Shown: positions 18,229 to 28,147 of the stretch, piece after piece
How positions within the stretch are numbered: the first letter of the stretch is position 1
How the letters are laid out: every line of letters begins with the position of its first letter
Assembly: GCA_003280895.1 (NCBI GenBank)
Contig: QCDM01000008.1
Span: 1 to 53,288 of the forward strand
Origin: Prochlorococcus sp. AG-355-I20
GTDB taxonomy: Bacteria; Cyanobacteriota; Cyanobacteriia; PCC-6307; Cyanobiaceae
Reading direction: 5' to 3'
DNA: 53,288 nucleotides
Position numbers and translations under genes: made by a program
The notes under the pieces: generated by a model
What the model saw: the letters and a program-made list of their open reading frames with translations, nothing else
What the model was told of the DNA's origin: nothing
The model's database searches: none

Positions 18229-19083
18229 TTGGAACATCCTTCAATTATATTCAAAATTGTTTGTCCCGATCGTCCTGGCCTTGTAAGTTTACTTACAAGT
18301 TGGATTTCAAATTACGGTGGAAACATAAAACACTCTGATCATCATACAGATCAAGATGCGGGTTTGTTCCTCAGTCGAATTGAATGGAACAGTAATAATG
18401 CCTTTTTGAATAGAAATGAAATTTTTAAAGAATTTGCAAAAATTGCAGATGAAGTGAATGGGAAATTTAATGTAAATTATTCCGATGAAATTCCAAATGT
18501 TGCTATTTTCGTGAGTAAACAAAATCATTGTTTGATTGATTTACTTTGGCGAGTAAGAAATGGAGAACTCAAAATGAAAGTCCCGTTAATAATTTCAAAT
18601 CATTCTGATCTTGAAATTATTGCAAATGACTTTAATGCAAAATTTGTCCATATTGATACCTTTAAAATAGATAAATCTATTGTTGAAGATCAATTTTTAC
18701 ATTTACTGAAAGAACATGAAATTGATCTTGTTGTATTAGCCAAATATATGCAAATTTTAAGTGACTCTTTTTTAAAAAAGTTTTCTTCAATAATAAATAT
18801 TCACCATTCTTTTTTACCTGCATTTAAGGGCGGGCAACCATATCATCGTGCTTGGAAGAGAGGTGTCAAATTAATCGGTGCTACTGCTCACTATGTTACT
18901 GAAGATCTTGATGAAGGCCCCATAATTGAGCAATGCACAGTTAATGTAAGTCATAGGGATGAAGTTGATGATTTGATTAGAAAAGGAAGAGATATTGAAA
19001 GAATAGCTTTAGCAAGAGCAGTTAGATTACATCTGAATCATCAAGTATTTGTTTATAACAGCAAAACTGCTGTATTTGATTGA
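18229..19083 (+). CDS. purU: Formyltetrahydrofolate deformylase
   Basis: PurU hydrolyses 10-formyl-THF to THF and formate, balancing one-carbon units and supplying formate. The protein has an N-terminal ACT domain (VCPDRPGLVSLLTSW, about 9-23) and a C-terminal formyltransferase-like domain with INIHHSFLPAFKGG (about 184-197) and YVTEDLDEGPIIEQ (about 222-235), which carry the catalytic His and Asp. The 284-residue length is normal. The start is TTG at 18229; no ATG or GTG is found in the short open stretch upstream and the ACT domain begins at once. A TTG start may keep expression low. It converges with the ClC gene. Confidence 0.93.
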   Translation: MEHPSIIFKIVCPDRPGLVSLLTSWISNYGGNIKHSDHHTDQDAGLFLSRIEWNSNNAFLNRNEIFKEFAKIADEVNGKFNVNYSDEIPNVAIFVSKQNHCLIDLLWRVRNGELKMKVPLIISNHSDLEIIANDFNAKFVHIDTFKIDKSIVEDQFLHLLKEHEIDLVVLAKYMQILSDSFLKKFSSIINIHHSFLPAFKGGQPYHRAWKRGVKLIGATAHYVTEDLDEGPIIEQCTVNVSHRDEVDDLIRKGRDIERIALARAVRLHLNHQVFVYNSKTAVFD

Positions 19084-19093
19084 AGATAGTTTT

Positions 19094-20452
19094 TTAATCT
19101 TCTAATTCTATTTGTATTTGTCTTTCATAAATTGATTCTTCATTAAAAGCTCTTGCTATCAAGAAACTGGCAATGCAGCTGATTAAAACAGGTTTCATTA
19201 TTAATAAATTTTTTGTTAAAGCAAAAGCTAAAAACATTGCTGTTATTGGTGTTCGCGAACATCCTGCTACGAAAGCTCCCATTCCCGCAAAAATATATGT
19301 ACTTGGTGCATGTCCTGTCGCAATTTCCACCCAGCTCCCTATTATTAGTCCGATTGACCCTCCTAAAGTAAGCATTGGATAGAACAATCCTCCAGGAGCT
19401 CCAGATGCTGCAGCTAAACCTGTCGTGATAAATAATACTAAAACTGCTAATAAAGCAATTTCAATACTTGTATTTTGTTCGGCTATTATTTTTTGTAATT
19501 CATCTAAGTTATGAAATGTACTGGGTAAAAAAGCATATATACTTCCTAAAGTAAGTCCACAAATACTCATTTTTAAAACAAATTTATTTTTATACCACTT
19601 TTTTCCAAGACTTTGCATTAACAAAACATATCTGCTGTACAATTCTGCAAATATCCCAATAATAATTCCTAGTAAAACTAAGTAAATAAAATCTACAGGT
19701 AAGAAAAAAACTGATGGGTCATATTCTTTTTGAATCAAAAATCCAAGATTAAAATCAAAGCCCCCTGCTTTAGGATCTAAACCCAAGGCTTGAATAATAT
19801 CAGCAGATGAATCTGCAATAAAAGTTGTAATAACTACTAATAATAATATTACTGGTCTAGCAGAGTTTAATAACTCCTCTATTGCATAGATAAACCCTCC
19901 TAATGGAGCGCTAAATACTGCAGCTATTCCAGCACCACCACCTGCTGCTACTATTACTCTTCTGAAAGCTGTAGGAGCTTTGAGCCACTTTGCCATTTGC
20001 CAAGCTACAGATCCTCCCATTTGAACTGATGGACCTTCTGGACCTAAAGGGAATCCACTACCAATCGCAATAATTCCTGATACGAGCTTTACTAAACCTA
20101 CTTTTAAATTCATTGGAACTTTTTTATGTCTTAAGAAACCCATGATTTGACTCACACCTGAACCTTTTGCGGCAGGTGCTATATTTTTGATCAAATATCC
20201 TGCAATAGCTCCTCCAAGAGCTCCAAAAATAGGTAAGACCGCAATAGATGGGAATTGGTCTAATAATGCTAATCTCCAATTATTAATAAAATAGATTCCA
20301 GTTTTAAAAGATATGCTTGTAATTGAAGCCCCAAGACCTGTTAATAAGAGCGAAAATGCTACTACTAGAGATCTTTGTTTTAATAATTTTTTGATGCTAC
20401 GAGAAGAATTATTACTAGTTTTTTGAATATTATCTTTTATAAAGTTTGGCAT
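19094..20452 (-). CDS. ClC-type chloride channel / H+-Cl- exchanger
   Basis: The 452-residue membrane protein has about ten to twelve hydrophobic helices and the ClC selectivity motifs in order: GSGVSQI (about 96-102), GPEGPSVQMGG with the gating glutamate (about 142-152), FSAPLGGFIYAIEE with the internal proton glutamate (about 180-193), and GAPGGLFYPML (about 350-360). Both glutamates suggest an exchanger rather than a channel. No C-terminal CBS domains are present. The first motif reads GSGVSQ instead of the commoner GSGIPE. A role in anion or pH balance is inferred. It lies 9 bases after acnB on the same strand. Confidence 0.9.
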   Translation of the reverse strand: MPNFIKDNIQKTSNNSSRSIKKLLKQRSLVVAFSLLLTGLGASITSISFKTGIYFINNWRLALLDQFPSIAVLPIFGALGGAIAGYLIKNIAPAAKGSGVSQIMGFLRHKKVPMNLKVGLVKLVSGIIAIGSGFPLGPEGPSVQMGGSVAWQMAKWLKAPTAFRRVIVAAGGGAGIAAVFSAPLGGFIYAIEELLNSARPVILLLVVITTFIADSSADIIQALGLDPKAGGFDFNLGFLIQKEYDPSVFFLPVDFIYLVLLGIIIGIFAELYSRYVLLMQSLGKKWYKNKFVLKMSICGLTLGSIYAFLPSTFHNLDELQKIIAEQNTSIEIALLAVLVLFITTGLAAASGAPGGLFYPMLTLGGSIGLIIGSWVEIATGHAPSTYIFAGMGAFVAGCSRTPITAMFLAFALTKNLLIMKPVLISCIASFLIARAFNEESIYERQIQIELED

Positions 20453-20461
20453 GGTCCATGA

Positions 20462-23035
20462 TTACTTTGTCAAGCTGAAATCGTGTATTTCATCAAATTG
20501 AAGATAGCGATAAAGTTCATCTGAATATGGATTAATTTTATTTTTAGTAATATCCTGATATTCTTCTATTTCAGGTATTTTTCCAAGCAGTGCACAAACT
20601 GCTGCCAATTCTGCACTCCCCAAAAATACTTGCGCATTCTTGCCAAGTCTATTATCAAAATTTCTTGTACTGGTGGAAAATACAACAGATCCTTCATCAA
20701 CTCTAGCTTGATTGCCCATACATAAAGAACAGCCTGGCAACTCTAATCTTGCACCACAATCTTCAAATATTTTATAGTAGCCTTCGGCTTTTAGAGTTTC
20801 TTCATCCATCTTTGTTGGTGGACAAATCCACAATTTAGCTTTTAAATTTTGTACTCCTTCAAGAACTTTTGCAGCTGCCCTGTAATGACCAATATTTGTC
20901 ATGCAAGAACCTATAAAAACCTCGTCAATATTGGTATTTGCAACATCAGTGATTTCTTTTACATTATCTGGATCATTAGGGCAAGCAACTATAGGTTGTG
21001 TTACTTTTGCTAAATCAATTTCAATGATTTCTTCATACTGAGCGTTTGAATCTGGTTGAATTAACGATGGTTTTTTTAACCAATTTTTCATATCATTTAT
21101 TCTTCTTGAAATCGATTTTGAATCTTCATAATTGCTCTCGATCATTTTTTCTAGCAGGCAAATATTGCTTTTTAAATATTCTTGAACAGTTTCTTGGGAT
21201 AAAAGTATTGTGCTACCAGCGCATGAGCGTTCTGCAGTAGCATCAGTAAGTTCAAAAGCTTGTTCAAGTTTTAGGTTTGGTAATCCCTCAATTTCCATAA
21301 TTTTCCCGTTGAATATATTTTTCTTATTTTCTTTCTCAACAGTTAATAGTCCTTTTTTAATTGCGAACAGAGGAATTGCATTAACTAAATCTCTAAGAGT
21401 AATTCCTGATAATAATTCTCCCTTAAATTTAACCAGCACAGATTCCGGCATATTTAATGGCATTGATCCTATTGCAGCGGCAAATGCAACAATGCCAGAG
21501 CCTCCAGGAAATGAAATGCCAAGAGGAAATCTTGTATGACTATCTCCACCAGTGCCAACAGTATCAGGGAGAAGCATTCTGTTAAGCCAGCTATGAATGA
21601 TGCCGTCTCCTGGCTTAAGAGCTACTCCACCTCTTTGAGATATAAAATCAGGTAGTTCTTTATGGGTAAGTAGATCTACTGGTTTAGGATAAGCAGCTGT
21701 ATGACAAAAACTTTGCATCACTAAATCTGCAGTAAATCCTAAACAAGCTAATTCTTTTAATTCATCTCTAGTCATTGGCCCAGTAGTATCTTGACTACCA
21801 ACTGTGGTCATAATTGGCTCACAGGTCATTCCTGGCCTAACTCCATCTAAACCGCATGCTTTGCCTACTATTTTTTGCGCTTGAGTAAATCCGACACTAC
21901 TTTCGGTTGGATTTTGTGGTCTAGTAAATATTTCACTTGGTTGATAATCTAATTTGTTCCTAATTTTGTCAGTAAGAGATCTTCCAATCATAAGATTAAT
22001 TCTTCCGCCAGCTTGAATTTCATCAGTAAGAGTTGATGGATACAACTCGAATGTGCTTATTAATTCTTCAGTATTTGAATCTTTTTCAATTTTTTTAATA
22101 ATGCCTTTATAGGGATATATTTTAATAATATCTCCTGTTTTCATTTGAGATACGTCAGCTTCTATAGGTAAAGCTCCTGAATCTTGTGCAGTATTGAAGA
22201 AAATTGGGGCTATTTTGCTGCCAATTATTATTCCACCTGTTTTTTTGTTGGGAACAAAAGCAATATCTTCTCCTATATGCCAAATGAGTGAATTAATAGC
22301 AGATTTTCTAGAACTTCCTGTTCCAACAACATCTCCAACATAAGCTATTGGTAATTTTTGTTTTTTTAAATTATCAATAATCTTAAGTCCATCAGGTTTT
22401 TTAAATTCCAACATAGCTAATGCATGCATTGGAATATCGGGGCGTGTTGTTGCATGTACAGCTGGAGATAAGTCATCTGTGTTTGTCTCACCGTCAACTT
22501 TAAATACTAAACAAGTAATCTCTTTCTCCAGAACTTTTTTATTTATGAACCATTCTGCATTTGCCCAACTATTTACAACTTCTTTTGCAAAAATATTATT
22601 TTGAGATAATTCATAAATTTCATTAGCTGAGTCGTAAACAAGAATAATATTTTTTAAAACTTTTGCAGCTTTTTTGGCGAGTAGACTATTTTCTCCTTTA
22701 AGTATTTCGACCAAAGAATTTACATTGTATCCGCCTATCATTGTTCCTAGTATTTCAATTGCTTTTTCGGGATTAATTGATTTGCAATATTTTTCGGAAT
22801 TAACAATAGCCATAAGCCAGCTTGCTTTTACGTAAGCAGCCTCATCAACTCCTGGGGGTACTCTATTTATTAGTAAATCAAGTAAATAAGATGAATCGTA
22901 AGTACTATCTTGTTCTAATAATTTTGTAATACAATTTGTTTGTTCAGCATTTAAAGGTAAAGGAGGTATACCTTTAGCAGCTCTTTCAGCTACATGATCT
23001 GCATAATCTTTTAGCAATGTTTCCAAATTCTTCAT
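20462..23035 (-). CDS. acnB: Aconitate hydratase B
   Basis: AcnB interconverts citrate and isocitrate using a 4Fe-4S cluster, here in the incomplete TCA route that makes 2-oxoglutarate for nitrogen assimilation. The 857-residue protein has the AcnB order: an N-terminal HEAT-like helical domain (about 1-160), the swivel domain (about 165-370), then the cluster-bearing domains. Cluster cysteines are visible in IGSCMTNIGHYRA and GCSLCMGNQARV. GGDSHTRFPLGISFPGGSG is conserved. Length fits AcnB and not AcnA. It starts with ATG at 23035, divergent from the DAHP synthase gene by 97 bases. Confidence 0.96.
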   Translation of the reverse strand: MKNLETLLKDYADHVAERAAKGIPPLPLNAEQTNCITKLLEQDSTYDSSYLLDLLINRVPPGVDEAAYVKASWLMAIVNSEKYCKSINPEKAIEILGTMIGGYNVNSLVEILKGENSLLAKKAAKVLKNIILVYDSANEIYELSQNNIFAKEVVNSWANAEWFINKKVLEKEITCLVFKVDGETNTDDLSPAVHATTRPDIPMHALAMLEFKKPDGLKIIDNLKKQKLPIAYVGDVVGTGSSRKSAINSLIWHIGEDIAFVPNKKTGGIIIGSKIAPIFFNTAQDSGALPIEADVSQMKTGDIIKIYPYKGIIKKIEKDSNTEELISTFELYPSTLTDEIQAGGRINLMIGRSLTDKIRNKLDYQPSEIFTRPQNPTESSVGFTQAQKIVGKACGLDGVRPGMTCEPIMTTVGSQDTTGPMTRDELKELACLGFTADLVMQSFCHTAAYPKPVDLLTHKELPDFISQRGGVALKPGDGIIHSWLNRMLLPDTVGTGGDSHTRFPLGISFPGGSGIVAFAAAIGSMPLNMPESVLVKFKGELLSGITLRDLVNAIPLFAIKKGLLTVEKENKKNIFNGKIMEIEGLPNLKLEQAFELTDATAERSCAGSTILLSQETVQEYLKSNICLLEKMIESNYEDSKSISRRINDMKNWLKKPSLIQPDSNAQYEEIIEIDLAKVTQPIVACPNDPDNVKEITDVANTNIDEVFIGSCMTNIGHYRAAAKVLEGVQNLKAKLWICPPTKMDEETLKAEGYYKIFEDCGARLELPGCSLCMGNQARVDEGSVVFSTSTRNFDNRLGKNAQVFLGSAELAAVCALLGKIPEIEEYQDITKNKINPYSDELYRYLQFDEIHDFSLTK

Positions 23036-23132
23036 TAGTAAGGTTTAATGCTTAATCTATTGTTATTTTTAATATTGAAAAGGAGAGTATTCATAAATGC
23101 TTTTTTAAATATTCAAACTTCTTAATTAATCA

Positions 23133-24200
23133 ATGACGACATCATCAAATAATTCAGCTTTAGAAAAGACATCAGATTTACATGTTCTTGAAACACGTCC
23201 ATTAATACCTCCAAGCAGATTACATAATGATATACCTTTAGATCACGACTCTGCTAATACAGTATCTAAAACAAGAAGATCGATACAAAATATTTTGCAT
23301 CACAATAATCAGAAGCTTTTAGTCATTGTGGGTCCATGTTCAATTCATGATCTTGAGGCGGCAAAGGAATATTCAAAATATATTCAAAAATTCCGAGAAA
23401 TGTATAAAGATAAATTAGAAATAATTATGAGAGTATATTTTGAAAAACCAAGAACAACTATTGGTTGGAAGGGATTGATAAATGATCCTCATCTAGATGA
23501 TTCTTATGATATTAATACTGGTTTAAGAAGGGCAAGAAGTTTGCTTTCATATTTAGCAACTCGTGGCATACCTTCTGCTACAGAATTACTAGATCCAATT
23601 GTTCCTCAATACATTGCCGATTTAATAAGTTGGACAGCCATAGGTGCTCGGACTACAGAAAGTCAAACTCATAGAGAAATGGCATCAGGATTATCAATGC
23701 CTATAGGCTTTAAAAATGGAACGGATGGTTCTTTTACTACTGCAATTAATGCAATGCAGTCAGCTTCAAAATCCCATCACTTCTTAGGTGTAAATCAAAA
23801 TGGAATGGCTTCTATAGTTAATACTACAGGAAATCCAGATGGGCATATAGTTTTAAGGGGCGGTTCAAAAGGCCCAAATTTCGAAAGTGATCATGTACAA
23901 AGAATTTCAGCAGAATTGAGGCAGTGTAATCTTCCCGATAAAGTGATGATTGATTGTAGTCATGGAAATTCCAATAAAGATTTCCGAAAACAGTCAGAAG
24001 TGCTAAAAAATGTTGCTTCTCAAATTAGTAATGGTGAAAAAAATATTTTAGGAGTTATGCTTGAAAGTCATTTGAAGGAAGGAAATCAAAAACTTTTAAA
24101 AAAAGAAGATCTCCAGTTTGGCAGAAGCATTACAGATGCATGTATAGATATAGAAACAACAAAAGAATTAATCGCTATTTTATACGATTCACTTAGCTAG
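23133..24200 (+). CDS. aroF: 3-deoxy-7-phosphoheptulonate (DAHP) synthase, class I
   Basis: The enzyme condenses phosphoenolpyruvate and erythrose-4-phosphate, the entry step to chorismate. The 355-residue protein matches the AroF/G/H type: LLVIVGPCSIHD (about 65-76), RVYFEKPRTTIGWKGLIND (about 103-121), SWTAIGARTTESQTHREMASG and MIDCSHGNSNKD near 275. This type is feedback-inhibited by an aromatic amino acid; which one cannot be told. The 3' end overlaps the convergent phytol-kinase-like gene by 8 bases. aroE, pabB/pabC and chorismate lyase of the same route are also in this window. Confidence 0.95.
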   Translation: MTTSSNNSALEKTSDLHVLETRPLIPPSRLHNDIPLDHDSANTVSKTRRSIQNILHHNNQKLLVIVGPCSIHDLEAAKEYSKYIQKFREMYKDKLEIIMRVYFEKPRTTIGWKGLINDPHLDDSYDINTGLRRARSLLSYLATRGIPSATELLDPIVPQYIADLISWTAIGARTTESQTHREMASGLSMPIGFKNGTDGSFTTAINAMQSASKSHHFLGVNQNGMASIVNTTGNPDGHIVLRGGSKGPNFESDHVQRISAELRQCNLPDKVMIDCSHGNSNKDFRKQSEVLKNVASQISNGEKNILGVMLESHLKEGNQKLLKKEDLQFGRSITDACIDIETTKELIAILYDSLS

Positions 24201-24834
24201 TTATTAAAAAATTAAAAAATAATGCTGAAGAGATTGGAACAATGAAATTATCTATTCCTAGAACACTAAATTGTTCGAGCAAAGTCGCAATAAAAGCTAT
24301 TGTAAAATAATTTAAATTTAGACTATCTTGTTGAGAGTATCCTATTGAGCAAACTACTATTAAACTTGTTAGAAACATTGTAATGGTTCCATATAAAGAT
24401 TTTTTTTGTTTAAAAAAAATCCAACTTTTTGAGTTAAAGCTTTTTCCTATTAATCCAGCTAACCCATCTCCAAAAGTCATTATAAAAAATCCACTAATTA
24501 GTGCATATGGATCTTTATCCCAGAAAAGATAAATCAAAATAAATAAACTTAGACAATAAAATAATGTCCCATAACTTTTTCTCTCAACATCCTCAATTGT
24601 TGGAAATAATTTATAGTTGTAATTGATGAAAACCATTAATGAAACAATTCCTGTAAAAATTAGAGCAGAGTTTTGATCAATTTTTAAAAATTGAGCAATT
24701 GGTATTAAAGGTCCTATTCCAATATGTATTATTTTTCTAACGATTTCTCTGCTATCTTCATTATATTTTTTAAAAACTATTGATATTAAAAAAATTGAAA
24801 ACAAATATAATAAAATTACAGTAAATTTTATCAA
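24193..24834 (-). CDS. Phytol/dolichol-kinase-like membrane protein (VTE5/SEC59 type)
   Basis: The 213-residue protein has six or seven hydrophobic segments. RKIIHIGIGPLIP (about 34-46), ERKSYGTLFY (about 84-93), MTFGDGLAGLIG (about 120-131) and KKSLYGTITMF (about 144-154) are the marks of the family of CTP-dependent polyprenol and phytol kinases that includes plant VTE5 and a cyanobacterial homologue. The likely role is rephosphorylation of phytol released from chlorophyll, for tocopherol or chlorophyll synthesis. Phosphatidate cytidylyltransferases share the fold, so substrate is inferred. It lies six bases downstream of the sigma factor stop. Confidence 0.8.
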   Translation of the reverse strand: MIKFTVILLYLFSIFLISIVFKKYNEDSREIVRKIIHIGIGPLIPIAQFLKIDQNSALIFTGIVSLMVFINYNYKLFPTIEDVERKSYGTLFYCLSLFILIYLFWDKDPYALISGFFIMTFGDGLAGLIGKSFNSKSWIFFKQKKSLYGTITMFLTSLIVVCSIGYSQQDSLNLNYFTIAFIATLLEQFSVLGIDNFIVPISSALFFNFLITS

Positions 24835-24840
24835 TTTTGG

Positions 24841-25860
24841 TTAAGCTGCTTTTTGATGTGTTGTCATTACTCGAAGCTTTAATATTGCTTTAGCTTCTAG
24901 TTGCCTTACTCTTTCTCGTGAAACATTAATTTGTCTTCCTATTTCTGCGAGTGTTAATGGTTCTTCACCATCTAGTCCAAATCTGAGCTTCATGATTTTT
25001 TGCTCTCTTTCATTTAATTGAGAAAGCCAAGTTCCTAAATGCTCTTTTTGAATAGTTCTATCCATACCCTCCATAGGCTCTTCACAGTTTGGATCAGGTA
25101 TGAGTTCACCAAGAGTACTTCTGTCTTCTTCCCCTCTTGCATGTGCATCTAGGGAGGCGCAAGGAGCACTTTGAGAAATTAAATCTTCTAAGTCTTTTTG
25201 ATCAATTCCCATCTCAGTTGCCATTTCCAATCTTGTAGGTTGTCTGCCAAATTTATGTGATAATTCTCTAGAAACTCTTCTCATTTTGGACAGTTTTTCA
25301 CTTATGTGAATAGGCAAACGGATGGTTCTAGCACTGTTGTCAATTGCCCTTGTCATTCCTTGTCTAATCCACCAGTAAGCATAAGTTGAGAATTTATATC
25401 CCATAGCAGGATCAAATTTATCTACAGCTCTTTCAAGGCCAATAGCTCCTTCCTGGACAAGATCTAATAATTCAAGCCCTTGGTTTTGGTATTTTTTTGC
25501 AACCGAGACAACTAGCCTTAGATTAGCTGCCATCATTCTATCTCTTGCTCTTTTGCCAATCTTAATTTGATAAAGATTTCGTTGGGTTCTATCAGTTTCA
25601 GGAATTTGTAGCAACTTTTTCATGTTCTGAACATGATGAGCTAACTCTATTTCCTCTGCTGGAGTCAAAAGAGGTACTCTTCCAATACTACTTAAGTAAT
25701 AGCCAATAGAATCTGAAGCTAGTCTGCCAGATTTTTTTTGGCTTTGTTTTGCCGTAAGACTGGATTTCGATTTGCGAGACTTGCTCGCAGTGTTTGGTAA
25801 TCTTGGCTCATCAAAATTATTATCTGAAGAGCTTTTCGCAGATTCCAGAGGGATCCCCAT
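24841..25860 (-). CDS. RNA polymerase sigma factor, sigma-70 group 2
   Basis: The protein has 339 residues from the ATG at 25860. It contains region 1.2 (SIGYYLSSIGRVPLLTPAEE), region 2 with the -10-recognition helix (GLERAVDKFDPAMGYKFST, then YAYWWIRQGMTRAI), region 3 and a region 4 with helix-turn-helix (LTLAEIGRQINVSRERVRQ). It lacks the long region 1.1 of the primary factor and has a Ser/Lys-rich N-terminus, so it is a non-essential group 2 factor of the kind that gives cyanobacteria light, circadian or nutrient responses. An AGGAGG site lies 8 bases before the ATG. Which paralogue it is cannot be said. Confidence 0.93.
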   Translation of the reverse strand: MGIPLESAKSSSDNNFDEPRLPNTASKSRKSKSSLTAKQSQKKSGRLASDSIGYYLSSIGRVPLLTPAEEIELAHHVQNMKKLLQIPETDRTQRNLYQIKIGKRARDRMMAANLRLVVSVAKKYQNQGLELLDLVQEGAIGLERAVDKFDPAMGYKFSTYAYWWIRQGMTRAIDNSARTIRLPIHISEKLSKMRRVSRELSHKFGRQPTRLEMATEMGIDQKDLEDLISQSAPCASLDAHARGEEDRSTLGELIPDPNCEEPMEGMDRTIQKEHLGTWLSQLNEREQKIMKLRFGLDGEEPLTLAEIGRQINVSRERVRQLEAKAILKLRVMTTHQKAA

Positions 25861-25868
25861 CACCCTGG

Positions 25869-25874
25869 CCTCCT
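25869..25874 (-). promoter_or_regulatory. Perfect Shine-Dalgarno site of the sigma factor gene
   Basis: AGGAGG on the minus strand lies 8 bases upstream of the ATG at 25860. It argues for that ATG over the GTG codon just before it and for efficient translation. The 205-base spacer to ppk (25864-26068) is otherwise very AT-rich, with no ORF and no clear hairpin. Confidence 0.8.
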
Positions 25875-26068
25875 AAATAATGGATTTTTTAAAAAGTTAG
25901 CACTGAAATTGAAATAAAAACTACTTTTACGTTGAAATTTTAAAGACAAAAATTTTTTTTTAAAAGCTTATTTCTTGAAATCCATTGATATGAAATGATT
26001 TTATAAAAAATAAAAAAAATTTTAAATATTAAGTATTTTTTTAAATGTTGTAAAAATCAATATTAATT

Positions 26069-28147
26069 TTATTTTTCTAGGAGGTCAATTTGCGAACGAT
26101 TATGCGATGAATCTAATTCATATTTCGAATAAGAACCATCTTCCTTCATTATCCAAGAAAAGTAATCATCTTTAATGTAGGTTTGCAAGAGCGAGTATAT
26201 TTTAGATTTTAATTCACAATCCTCTATCGGAGTAACGGCTTCTATTCTTCTATCAAGATTTCTTCTCATCCAATCTGCACTCCCAATAAAAACCTCATTA
26301 TCACCGTTATTACAAAACCAAAAAATTCTTGAGTGTTCGAGAAAATGGCCAATAATGCTTATAACTTTAATATTTTCACTTAAATTTTTTCTTTGGGGAT
26401 ACAAGCAACAAATACCTCTTATGATAAGGCTAATTTTTACACCTGAGTTAGATGCTAAATAAAGAAGTTTAATTATTTCTGGGTCTACTAAAGAATTCAT
26501 TTTTGCAATTATTTCTGCTTTTTTGCCTTCCTCTGCATTTTTAATTTCTCTCTTTATCAGAAATATAAATTTCTCTCTCATCGATGAGGGGGAAACTAAT
26601 AACTTTTGATAACTTTTTTGTTTAGAAAAACCTGATAAGTAGTTAAATAACTCAAGTAAATCTGATGCAATATCAGGATCAGTTGAAAGTAATCCTAAAT
26701 CAGTATAAAACTTTGAAGTATTAGAGTTATAATTACCTGTTCCAATATGGAAATAATTCCTTAATCTTCCTTTTTCTTTTCTAACTATTAAAGCTATTTT
26801 TGTATGTGTTTTAAATCCTATGATTCCATATACAACATGAATTCCAGCTTGTTCAAGTTGTTTTGCCCATTGAATATTATTGTCTTCATCAAATCTTGCT
26901 TTTAGTTCAACAAGAGTCATTACTTCTTTCCCATTTTCTGCAGCTCGCATTAAAGCTGTAATGATAGGCGAATCCTTGGAAACTCGATATAAAGTAATTT
27001 TTATAGCCATTACAAGTGGATCATCAGCGGCTTTGTTAATAAATTCTTCAACTGAAGTTCTAAATAAGTCGTATGGATGATGAAGCAGAATATTTTGTTT
27101 TCTAAGTATCTGAAAAATAGAATTGAGATTTTTGTTTGAAGGTAAATCTAAATTTTTTAATTTCGGGTGAGTTTTCCCAATCAGAAGATTTTCTTTTAAA
27201 TCATCTCTATTAATTTTTGTAAGCTGACTTAAATCGTCAAGGCCTAAAAAACTGTTACAAGAATAAATATACTCTTTTTGTATTGAGATACTTTCAATGA
27301 GTAATTTCAGAATATTGTCTGGCATATCTGATTCAACTTCTAATCTAACTACGTCTCCACCTAATCTTCTCTTTTGCAAACTTTGTTCAACTGCTAAAAG
27401 AAGATCATCAGCTTCAAGTTCTTTTAATTCTAAATCTGCATCCCTTGTCACTCTAAAGAAAGAGTAATTTATACATTCCATTCCGTTAAATAAAGTATTT
27501 ATATTATTCCCAATTAAATCTTCAACACTTATGAAAAAATATGTACTTTCATCATCATGTTGAGCAATTTCATTGGGAATTTGTATAAATCTTTTTATAT
27601 TTTTTGTTGGTATTTTTACTCTTACAAACTGATTTTTAGAATCTTCCCCATCCCTTATTAGGGCTGCTAAATTTAGACTTAAATTGCTTATAAAAGGAAA
27701 TGGATGTGCTGGATCAACAACTAATGGAGTTAATAAAGGGAAAATAGATGAAGTAAAGTAATTATTGCACCAATTTTTTTCATTTACACTAAGGTCCTTA
27801 TATTTTTTTAGAATTACACCTTTCTCTTTTAGTTCTTTTTTTAATTCATTATTAAAGTAGTTTTCTTGTAAGTTAGTTAAATTTTTTACTTCTTTATTTA
27901 TTTTTGTTAATTGCTCTTTAGGGGTAAGTCCGTCAATACTTTTTTTTGAAATACCTGCTTCAACTTGAGCTTTTAATGATGCTACTCTTACCATAAAAAA
28001 TTCATCTAGATTATTACTAAAAATTGAACAAAATTTTATTTTATCTAGGATTTTGTACTCCTTTTCCATACCAGTTAGGAGTACTCTTTTATTGAATTCA
28101 ATCCAACTTAATTCTCTATTAATAAAAACATCAGCCTGGCTTTTCAT
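26069..28147 (-). CDS. ppk: Polyphosphate kinase
   Basis: PPK1 makes polyphosphate reversibly from ATP, a phosphate and energy store relevant in phosphate-poor oceans. The 692-residue protein has the PPK1 order: an N-terminal domain (NRELSWIEFNKRVL at the start), a head domain with SNLSLNLAALIRDG, then the catalytic domains. The autophosphorylated histidine is expected in GFKTHTKIALIVR (about 445). MAIKITLYRVSKDSPI and FHIGTGNYNSNTSKFYTD are family signatures. The ATG at 28147 shares one base with the stop of the MFS transporter gene, so the two are coupled. Confidence 0.96.
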   Translation of the reverse strand: MKSQADVFINRELSWIEFNKRVLLTGMEKEYKILDKIKFCSIFSNNLDEFFMVRVASLKAQVEAGISKKSIDGLTPKEQLTKINKEVKNLTNLQENYFNNELKKELKEKGVILKKYKDLSVNEKNWCNNYFTSSIFPLLTPLVVDPAHPFPFISNLSLNLAALIRDGEDSKNQFVRVKIPTKNIKRFIQIPNEIAQHDDESTYFFISVEDLIGNNINTLFNGMECINYSFFRVTRDADLELKELEADDLLLAVEQSLQKRRLGGDVVRLEVESDMPDNILKLLIESISIQKEYIYSCNSFLGLDDLSQLTKINRDDLKENLLIGKTHPKLKNLDLPSNKNLNSIFQILRKQNILLHHPYDLFRTSVEEFINKAADDPLVMAIKITLYRVSKDSPIITALMRAAENGKEVMTLVELKARFDEDNNIQWAKQLEQAGIHVVYGIIGFKTHTKIALIVRKEKGRLRNYFHIGTGNYNSNTSKFYTDLGLLSTDPDIASDLLELFNYLSGFSKQKSYQKLLVSPSSMREKFIFLIKREIKNAEEGKKAEIIAKMNSLVDPEIIKLLYLASNSGVKISLIIRGICCLYPQRKNLSENIKVISIIGHFLEHSRIFWFCNNGDNEVFIGSADWMRRNLDRRIEAVTPIEDCELKSKIYSLLQTYIKDDYFSWIMKEDGSYSKYELDSSHNRSQIDLLEK

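Noticed and set aside
19082..19102. GAAGAT/ATCTTC dyad at the purU-ClC convergence as a bidirectional terminator
   Set aside because: The stem is only six bases with a nine-base loop and lies partly in coding sequence; too weak in AT-rich DNA.
25864..26068. Hidden gene in the spacer between ppk and the sigma factor
   Set aside because: Only very short frames on either strand; the stretch is A/T runs plus the Shine-Dalgarno site.
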